DNA of 5,350 bases from Chloroflexota bacterium (GTDB lineage: Bacteria; Chloroflexota; Limnocylindria; Limnocylindrales; CSP1-4), in assembly GCA_021790715.1 (NCBI GenBank), contig JAJYGK010000019.1, forward strand, positions 1 to 5,350, written 5' to 3'. Both the position numbers and the translations under genes were made by a program. Shown one piece after another: positions 1-4,189 of the stretch (position 1 is the stretch's first letter; each line of letters starts with the position of its first letter). The notes beneath the pieces were generated by a model. The model saw only the letters and a program-made list of their open reading frames with translations. It searched no databases and was not told where the DNA came from.

Positions 1-30
1 GACGTCGACCCAGGTGCAGGAAGGCCGGCT

Positions 31-108
31 CCGCCGCCGGAGGATCGGCTCGGCCGTCGGCGACCCTGCCCGCCGCCGGAGGATCGGCCCGGCCGCCGGC
101 GACCCTGC
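31..108. repeat. Two-copy 39-bp tandem repeat
   Basis: Two adjacent 39-bp units (31-69 and 70-108) are identical except at two positions: T at 50 against C at 89, and T at 57 against C at 96. Each begins CCGCCGCCGGAGGATCGG and ends GGCGACCCTGC. The array stops 9 bp before the stop codon of the minus-strand nitroreductase, so it lies just downstream of that gene. Unit 2 contains a 5-bp inverted repeat (GCCGG at 75-79, CCGGC at 89-93) that could form a small hairpin. There is no T-rich tract to suggest an intrinsic terminator. The 14-base word GGATCGGCNCGGCC inside each unit (42-55, 81-94) recurs at 740-753 on the other side of the gene. Function is unknown; the copy number further left is cut off by the window edge. 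Confidence 0.8.
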
Positions 109-117
109 TCGCGGCCG

Positions 118-687
118 TTACCGGCTCTGCCAGCGCTCCTCGAGCACGACCTGCTCGCGCGGCAGGCGTGCCTGCCCCGGAGCGGACTTCGGCTGCAGCG
201 CGGTCTCGGTCGGGTGGCCCAGCGCGACGATCGTGCGCACGAGGCGGCCCTGCGGGACGGCGAGGATCTGGTGGACTGCGTCCGCCACGTCGGGCCGGAC
301 CCACGAGATGCCGGCGGCGACGTCCAGCATCGACGCCGCGACCAGCATCCGCTCGGCCGCGCGGCCCTCGTCGTATGCGCGGGAGATCGCGCGGCCCTTC
401 TCGTCCGGCAGGACCACCGCGACGGCTGCCGTGGCCGAGTTCAGCGGGCGGGTCTGGGGTTGTCCGGCCTCGGCGAGACGCCTCAGCGTGTCGCCGTCAC
501 GGATCACGATGAACCGCCAGGGCTGTTCGTTCTGGCTGCTGCCCGACCAGCGCGCGGCATCGACGATCGCGTCGAGCACGTCCTGCGCGAGGGGCTCGTC
601 CGTGAACTCGCGGACCTGGCGTGTGCGGAGGAGGGGAAGGACACGCTCGCGTGGTGCGCCGTGTCCCGAGGCGGTCGTGTCGTTCAT
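118..687 (-). CDS. Nitroreductase-family FMN-dependent oxidoreductase
   Basis: This 189-residue protein matches the nitroreductase fold, a family that uses FMN and NAD(P)H to reduce nitro, quinone or related substrates, usually as cytosolic homodimers. The N-terminal RTRQVREFTDEPL (residues 21-33) fits the FMN-phosphate-binding segment. SSQNEQPWRFIVI (50-62) is the characteristic Asn/Gln-Pro-Trp block contacting the flavin. YDEGRAAERMLVAA (105-118) matches the central helix, and VALGHPTE (154-161) is the usual late 'ALGYP' block. Length is typical of the compact single-domain subgroup. No signal peptide or membrane segment is visible. The ATG at 687 is preceded in frame by a TAG only a few codons upstream, so the start cannot move far. 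There is no clear ribosome binding site close to it, but a possible leaderless promoter lies next to it. The gene is 157 bp downstream of the methyltransferase on the same strand, so co-transcription is uncertain. The physiological substrate cannot be told from sequence. Confidence 0.92.
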   Translation of the reverse strand: MNDTTASGHGAPRERVLPLLRTRQVREFTDEPLAQDVLDAIVDAARWSGSSQNEQPWRFIVIRDGDTLRRLAEAGQPQTRPLNSATAAVAVVLPDEKGRAISRAYDEGRAAERMLVAASMLDVAAGISWVRPDVADAVHQILAVPQGRLVRTIVALGHPTETALQPKSAPGQARLPREQVVLEERWQSR

Positions 688-693
688 GCGCAG

Positions 694-699
694 AGGCTA
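694..699 (-). promoter_or_regulatory. Possible -10 box for a leaderless nitroreductase transcript
   Basis: On the minus strand TAGCCT fits the TANNNT pattern of actinobacterial -10 elements and is followed by six bases and then the ATG of the nitroreductase. Transcription would then start at or next to the A of the start codon, giving a leaderless mRNA. This would explain the lack of a convincing ribosome binding site in front of this ATG, in contrast to the strong GGAGGAGG sites of the two neighbours. No good -35 hexamer is seen about 17 bp upstream. Leaderless transcripts are common in Actinomycetota; their use here is inference. Confidence 0.35.
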
Positions 700-737
700 T
701 CCCCATGGCCGCGACCGTGCCCGCGCGCGGGCCCCGG

Positions 738-771
738 GCGGATCGGCGCGGCCCCACAGGCGGATCGGCGC
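738..771. repeat. 12-bp direct repeat in the nitroreductase upstream gap
   Basis: GCGGATCGGCGC occurs twice, at 738-749 and 760-771, a 22-bp period (about two helical turns). Both copies lie in the 157-bp gap between the methyltransferase stop and the nitroreductase start, 51-84 bp upstream of the nitroreductase ATG. The spacing would suit a tandem protein-binding site. The shared word GGATCGGC also appears in each unit of the tandem repeat downstream of the nitroreductase, so a dispersed intergenic repeat is an equally good reading. Nothing else in the gap is recognisable. Confidence 0.55.
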
Positions 772-844
772 AGCAGCACGCGCGGCACCGTGTGCGACGC
801 GGCGCGTGCGACGCGATCGACCTGCCGGAGCTCCCGCCGTCGGT

Positions 845-1501
845 TCAGCGCGGCGCCAGGCGCGCCAGCCAGGCGTGGACGTGCCCGCCCGGCAGCCGCG
901 TCTCCAGCTCCTCCTCCTCGATCGACTCCACGCGCCACGCCCCGGCGAATGCGTGCCGGAGATCGCGGCGTTGCACCCGTTCCGGACCGTACCCGAACGG
1001 GTTCCGATCGCTCCAGGCGAGGAGCAGCAGGCGCCCGTGCGGCGCGACCACCGCCCGCAGCGCGCGCGCGTAGGCGCGCCGGCCGGCCGGCTGGAGCGTG
1101 TGGAACAGGCCGACGTCGAGGATCGTGTCGAAGGTCGGGCCGAAGCGATCGGGCCCGAGGGCAGCCGGCACCCGACCGGACCCGGATGATGCGGCCGCTC
1201 GGGACGCCCGGCCGAGCTCGCCCACCGCGAGCGCGTCCATCTCGAGGAACGTCGCGGTCCCGGCCAGCCCGCGCTCGGCGGCCTTTCGCGTCGCCGCGGC
1301 CACGGCGGTCGGGGCGAAGTCGATGCCCAGCACCCGGTGCCCGCGCGCGGCCAGGTACAGGGCCGTGTCGCCGGTCCCGCATCCCGCATCGAGCACCGAC
1401 CCGACGATCTGCCCCGATTCCGCGAGACGGATGACCGCGCCCTGCGGCCGTCCGATCTCCCAGCTCGGCGTTCCGCCGTACGCGTTCTCGAACGCCTGCG
1501 T
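845..1501 (-). CDS. Class I SAM-dependent methyltransferase with ACG at the expected start
   Basis: The product is a small Rossmann-fold methyltransferase of about 218 residues, cytosolic, with unknown methyl acceptor. Counting from the ACG at 1501, the conserved leader AFENAYGGTPSWEIGRPQ (3-20) is followed by motif I VLDAGCGTGD (36-45), the SAM-binding glycine loop. Then come GIDFAP with acidic D61, the FLEMDAL block (85-91), and FDTILDVGLFHTL (124-136). LLLLAW and GHVHAWLARL fit the later strands. Residues about 98-121 form a Ser/Ala/Gly/Pro-rich insertion not expected in compact relatives. The frame is closed by TGA at 1525-1523 and contains no ATG, GTG or TTG before the GTG at 1396. That GTG is inside motif I, so starting there would remove the conserved leader. 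GGAGGAGG lies six bases before the ACG, which I therefore take as the original start site. Either the base at 1500 is an error or mutation, or ACG is used; the gene may be inactive. The leader resembles that of many actinobacterial 'methyltransferase domain' proteins. TGA at 847-845 ends the gene. Confidence 0.8.
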   Translation of the reverse strand, partial: TQAFENAYGGTPSWEIGRPQGAVIRLAESGQIVGSVLDAGCGTGDTALYLAARGHRVLGIDFAPTAVAAATRKAAERGLAGTATFLEMDALAVGELGRASRAAASSGSGRVPAALGPDRFGPTFDTILDVGLFHTLQPAGRRAYARALRAVVAPHGRLLLLAWSDRNPFGYGPERVQRRDLRHAFAGAWRVESIEEEELETRLPGGHVHAWLARLAPR

Positions 1502-1507
1502 CTGTCG

Positions 1508-1515
1508 CCTCCTCC
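1508..1515 (-). promoter_or_regulatory. Strong ribosome binding site that fixes the methyltransferase start
   Basis: GGAGGAGG on the minus strand, followed by the six-base spacer CGACAG and then ACG at 1501-1499. Spacing and strength are ideal for translation starting at that codon. The same GGAGGAGG lies a few bases before the ATG of the downstream exporter gene (about 4195-4202), so this organism plainly uses such sites. It supports the ACG position over the internal GTG at 1396, which has no comparable site. Confidence 0.7.
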
Positions 1516-1518
1516 GAC

Positions 1519-1539
1519 GTTGTCACTCCGGGAGACAAC
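1519..1539. promoter_or_regulatory. Inverted repeat GTTGTC-N9-GACAAC, candidate operator
   Basis: A perfect 6-bp inverted repeat with a 9-bp centre sits directly upstream of the methyltransferase ribosome binding site, 18 bp from the presumed start codon. Position and symmetry (21 bp overall, about two helical turns) are typical of a repressor operator. TTGTC/GACAA half-sites are reminiscent of MarR-type operators, but no regulator gene is present in the window to support a family assignment. A transcribed hairpin hiding the 5' leader is the alternative reading. Confidence 0.45.
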
Positions 1540-1597
1540 CTGCCCGAGGCCTCGATCCTGCAGTCTGTTCTCCTGGAGGTTGCGTTGCACGGTACCA

Positions 1598-1635
1598 GCC
1601 GCTCTTTCCTGCAGCTTGACCTCGTACGGAACGCT
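1598..1635 (+). repeat. TGCAGGAA repeat, copy C (inverted relative to A and B)
   Basis: Read on the minus strand, this segment runs from AGCGTTC through TGCAGGAAA to CGGC and aligns with copy A at about 29 of 40 columns by eye. The shared blocks are GCGTTC, ACG, TGCAGGAAA and CGGC. Its orientation is opposite to copies A and B. Together C and A therefore bracket 1598-1820 as imperfect inverted repeats, the arrangement seen at the ends of small mobile elements, although no target duplication is evident. Confidence 0.5.
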
Positions 1636-1770
1636 ATGCCTGAACCGGCGGCGTCCAGGCCTTCCCGGCGCCGGTCCGCCGCGCCTGCCTCATGGACGTC
1701 GTGCTCGGCCACGCACGCCAGCGCCTCCGCCGACGCCCGAACCGGTCGTGGGGCCCGTTGGCCACCCGCT

Positions 1771-1820
1771 CGATCCGACCTGGCGTTCTCCACGGGATCG
1801 AAATTGCAGGAAATGACGGC
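1771..1820 (-). repeat. TGCAGGAA repeat, copy A
   Basis: The segment 1771-1812 aligns with copy B (2022-2062) at about 35 of 44 columns by eye. Shared blocks in order are CGA, CCGAC, TG, CGTTC, CA, GGGA, TCGA and ATTGCAGGAA. A and B are direct repeats about 250 bp apart. The right end, AATGACGGC at 1812-1820, is shared in part with inverted copy C but not with B. Unusually AT-rich words for this sequence (AAATTGCAGGAAATG) make the copy stand out from its surroundings. Identity is unknown. Confidence 0.6.
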
Positions 1821-2021
1821 CCGAGGTGGCTCGCGCGGTTCGGCCCGGAGTCCCGCCGGCGCGTGGCGGCATCGCCCGCTCGGAACAGGAGCCGACACGA
1901 GCGGCCCCTCGGCTCACGCCGCCGGAGTGCCTCCTCTTCACGGTAAGGGAGAGGGGTGGCAGGCGGGTCGCACGGGCCGAGCGGAGCGGGAAATCGGTCG
2001 ACCGCCCGCCCGGACTCGTCC

Positions 2022-2062
2022 CGAACCGACGTGACGTTCCGCAGGGAGTCGAATTGCAGGAA
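2022..2062 (-). repeat. TGCAGGAA repeat, copy B
   Basis: This is a direct repeat of copy A with roughly 80 per cent matching columns by eye. The core continues to the right into a perfect palindrome, TGCAGG-AA-CCTGCA (2055-2068), which copies A and C lack. It lies about 105 bp beyond the exporter stop codon. Copy divergence with conserved blocks suggests either old copies of a mobile repeat or a set of protein-binding sites. Confidence 0.6.
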
Positions 2063-2068
2063 CCTGCA
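2055..2068. repeat. 14-bp palindrome TGCAGG-AA-CCTGCA
   Basis: A perfect 6-bp inverted repeat with a 2-bp centre, overlapping the right end of repeat copy B. It could be a compact operator-like site or the tip of a hairpin. No gene lies close enough on the plus strand for a role in initiation, and the minus-strand exporter ends 100 bp to the right. Confidence 0.5.
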
Positions 2069-2078
2069 GTGGTGCGAG

Positions 2079-2136
2079 CGGCCTCACAGGCCGGCCGGCG
2101 GCTCGCGCCCGGTCCGCCCGCGGCGGGGCGAACCGG
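2079..2136 (-). terminator. Possible GC-rich terminator region after the exporter operon
   Basis: Two hairpins lie 32-91 bp beyond the exporter stop codon on the minus strand. The first is a perfect 6-bp stem with a 3-base loop (2079-2084 with 2088-2093, CGGCCT/AGGCCG). The second is nested: outer CCGGT/ACCGG (2109-2113, 2132-2136) and inner CCGCC/GGCGG (2114-2118, 2122-2126) around a 3-base loop, with an unpaired segment on one side. CCGGCCGGCG also occurs directly repeated at 2091-2100 and 2133-2142. Neither stem is followed by a U-run, so this would be a non-classical or Rho-assisted terminator. The assignment rests on position and structure only. Confidence 0.4.
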
Positions 2137-2167
2137 CCGGCGACGAGCTGCGCCAGGACCCCCGCTC

Positions 2168-4189
2168 CTACACCGCCTCCGCGAGCGGCTCCACGAACTG
2201 GCTGTTGTACAGCTCGGCGTAGAAGCCGTTGCGCGCCAGCAGTTCCTCGTGCCTGCCCTGCTCGACGATCCGCCCGTGGTTCATGACCAGGATGACGTCC
2301 GCGTCGCGCACGGTCGAGAGCCGGTGCGCGATGACGAACGCGGTCCGCCCGTGCATCAGGCGAGCCATCGCCTTCTGGACGAGCACCTCGGTGCGGGTGT
2401 CGACCGAGCTTGTCGCCTCGTCGAGGATCAGGATCGGCGGGTCGGCAAGGAAGGCTCGCGCGATCGTCAGCAGCTGCCGCTCGCCCTGCGAGAGGTTCGC
2501 GGCTTCGTCGCCGATCACGGTCTCGTACCCCTGCGGCATGGTGCGCACGAAGTGGTCCACGTGCGCGGCCTGCGCGGCGGCGACCACCTCGTCCTCGGTC
2601 GCGTCCTCGCGGCCGTAGGCGATGTTCTCGCGGATGGTGCCGCCGTAGAGCCAGGTGTCCTGCAGGACCATCCCGAACGTGCGGCGCAGGTTGTCCCGCG
2701 TCATGTCGCGCGTGTCGATCCCGTCGATCAGGATCCGCCCGGAGCCGATCTCGTAGAAGCGCATGAGCAGGTTGACCACGGTGGTCTTCCCGGCGCCGGT
2801 CGGGCCGACGATCGCGACCGTCTCGCCGGGCTCGACGACGACGTTCAGGTGCTCGATCAGCGGGACGTCGGGCTCGTAGCGGAACGAGACATCGTCCAGG
2901 ACCACGCGCCCGACGGCGTTCGCCAGCACCTCGGGCTTCGCCGGCTCGGGCAGCACCTCGGGCTCGTCGAGGAGCTCGAAGACGCGCTCGGCAGAGGCGA
3001 CCGTCGACTGCAGCACATTCATGATGCTGGCCACCTGCGTGATCGGCATCGTGAACTGGCGCGAGTACTGGATGAACGCCTGCACGTCGCCGAGGCTCAT
3101 CGTGCCGCTCGCCACCTGCACGCCGCCGATCACGGCGATCGCGACGTAGTTCAGGTTGCTGATGAAGTTCATCACCGGCTGGATGACCCCGGAGATGAAC
3201 TGCGCGCGGAAGCTCGCGTCGTAGAGGGTCTCGTTCTCCTCGTCGAACTGCCGGATGGCGTCGTCGCGGTGCCCGAACGCCTTGACGATCGCGTGGCCGG
3301 TGTGGGTCTCCTCCACGCGACCGGTCAGGGTGCCGGTCCGTTCCCACTGCGCCGTGAACTGCCGCTGCGACTGCCGCGCGATGAGCATCGTGGCGGTCGC
3401 CGCCACGGGCAGCACGATCAGCGAGATGACCGCGAGCACCCAGCTGATCGAGAACATCATGATCGCCACGCCGATGATCGTGAACACCGACGTGAGGATC
3501 TGGGTCAGGCTCTGCTGGAGCGTCGTCGCGATGTTGTCGATGTCGTTGGTGACGCGGCTGAGCGTGTCGCCGTGGGGGTTGCTGTCGAAGTAGCGGAGCG
3601 GCAGGCGTCCCAGCTTGCGGTCGACGTCGCGGCGCAGCCGGTAGACGGTGCGCTGCGAGACGCCGGCCATGATGTAGTACGCGCCCCACTGGAACGCCGC
3701 GCTGAACAGATAGATGACCGCCAGCAGCAGGAGGGTGTGCCCGACGGCGGTGAAGTCGACCCCGATGCCGGGCGTGACCTTCATGCCGGAGAGCATGTCG
3801 GCCACCTGCCCCTGGCCGTGGGTCCGCAGGAACTGCTCGGCCTGGGCCTGCGTGGTCCCGGCGGGCATCACCTGGCCCAGGAGCTTGCCGACCAGGCCGT
3901 CGAAGAGCTGGTTCGTGGCCGTCGCCATGATCTTCGGCGCGACCACCTGCGCGACGACCGCGATGATCGCGAGGACCGAGACCACCCCGATCTTCGGCGC
4001 CTCCGGTCGCAGCTCGCCGGCGAGCCGTCGAATCGACCCGCGGAAATCGCGCGCCTTCGCCGCGGGCATGCCCATGCCGTGCATCCCGCCGAAGCCGCCC
4101 CGCATCGGCCCGCGCCCGGGCCCCATGCCGGGGCCCATCGGGCCCCTGGCGGCTCCCGCGCCGCCCGGTGTCTGCTGGGTGCCGCTCAT
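2168..4189 (-). CDS. ABC exporter half-transporter, catalytic subunit of a heterodimer
   Basis: This 673-residue protein has one transmembrane domain and one ATPase domain, the type-IV (ABCB-like) exporter half. Residues 1-46 are a Gly/Met/Pro-rich cytoplasmic tail. Membrane segments are visible near 67-88, 150-172, 232-262 (two), 340-360 and 380-400. The loop between the first two (about 98-148) is long and hydrophilic, ending near a DMLSGM segment. The ATPase domain has A-loop Y438, Walker A GPTGAGKTT (462-470), Q-loop Q510, altered signature LSQGE (566-570), intact Walker B LILDE with catalytic E591, D-loop SSVD and switch H622. It should supply the hydrolysing Walker B and H-loop to the competent site, with the signature coming from its partner. 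The ATG at 4189 overlaps the partner's stop as ATGA and has GGAGGAGG just upstream, so translation is probably coupled. Known relatives in design are TM287/TM288, BmrCD, LmrCD and TmrAB, most of them multidrug or peptide exporters. The substrate here is unknown. The gene ends in TAG. Confidence 0.95.
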   Translation of the reverse strand: MSGTQQTPGGAGAARGPMGPGMGPGRGPMRGGFGGMHGMGMPAAKARDFRGSIRRLAGELRPEAPKIGVVSVLAIIAVVAQVVAPKIMATATNQLFDGLVGKLLGQVMPAGTTQAQAEQFLRTHGQGQVADMLSGMKVTPGIGVDFTAVGHTLLLLAVIYLFSAAFQWGAYYIMAGVSQRTVYRLRRDVDRKLGRLPLRYFDSNPHGDTLSRVTNDIDNIATTLQQSLTQILTSVFTIIGVAIMMFSISWVLAVISLIVLPVAATATMLIARQSQRQFTAQWERTGTLTGRVEETHTGHAIVKAFGHRDDAIRQFDEENETLYDASFRAQFISGVIQPVMNFISNLNYVAIAVIGGVQVASGTMSLGDVQAFIQYSRQFTMPITQVASIMNVLQSTVASAERVFELLDEPEVLPEPAKPEVLANAVGRVVLDDVSFRYEPDVPLIEHLNVVVEPGETVAIVGPTGAGKTTVVNLLMRFYEIGSGRILIDGIDTRDMTRDNLRRTFGMVLQDTWLYGGTIRENIAYGREDATEDEVVAAAQAAHVDHFVRTMPQGYETVIGDEAANLSQGERQLLTIARAFLADPPILILDEATSSVDTRTEVLVQKAMARLMHGRTAFVIAHRLSTVRDADVILVMNHGRIVEQGRHEELLARNGFYAELYNSQFVEPLAEAV

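Larger units (their letters stand above)
1540..2167. other. Gene-free region rich in short repeats and hairpins
   Basis: No reading frame here of useful length shows a recognisable domain, a convincing ribosome binding site or protein-like composition. The open frames are Arg/Pro/Ala/Gly-rich, as expected of noise in GC-rich DNA. The stretch contains the TGCAGGAA repeat copies listed separately and a weaker candidate copy at 1555-1583. It also has a 7-bp inverted repeat (GAGCCGA at 1889-1895, TCGGCTC at 1909-1915), a 10-bp palindrome CGGTCGACCG at 1995-2004, and the hairpins next to the exporter stop. The promoter of the methyltransferase should lie in its left part, but I cannot place -35/-10 boxes with confidence. 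Confidence 0.7.

Noticed and set aside
1..30. Possible fourth copy of the TGCAGGAA repeat at the left edge
   Set aside because: Only the 8-base core and a short TCGA match are present before the window ends, too little to call a copy.
214..1434. Plus-strand open frames opposite the nitroreductase and methyltransferase
   Set aside because: They are antisense shadows, Arg/Pro/Ala-rich, with no ribosome binding site or domain.
684..1898. Long minus-strand open frame covering the methyltransferase and part of the gap
   Set aside because: It is a different frame from the methyltransferase motifs and has no recognisable domain. Its upper part includes repeat copies A and C, which accounts for its appearance.
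1690..1946. Small open frames of about 83-84 codons on both strands in the gap
   Set aside because: Composition is random for GC-rich DNA, they overlap each other on opposite strands, and no motif or convincing ribosome binding site is seen.
2659..2670. Palindrome GTCCTGCAGGAC resembling the intergenic repeat core
   Set aside because: It lies inside the ATPase domain coding for the conserved VLQDTW segment, so codon constraint explains it; it lacks the GGAA ending and the flanking blocks.
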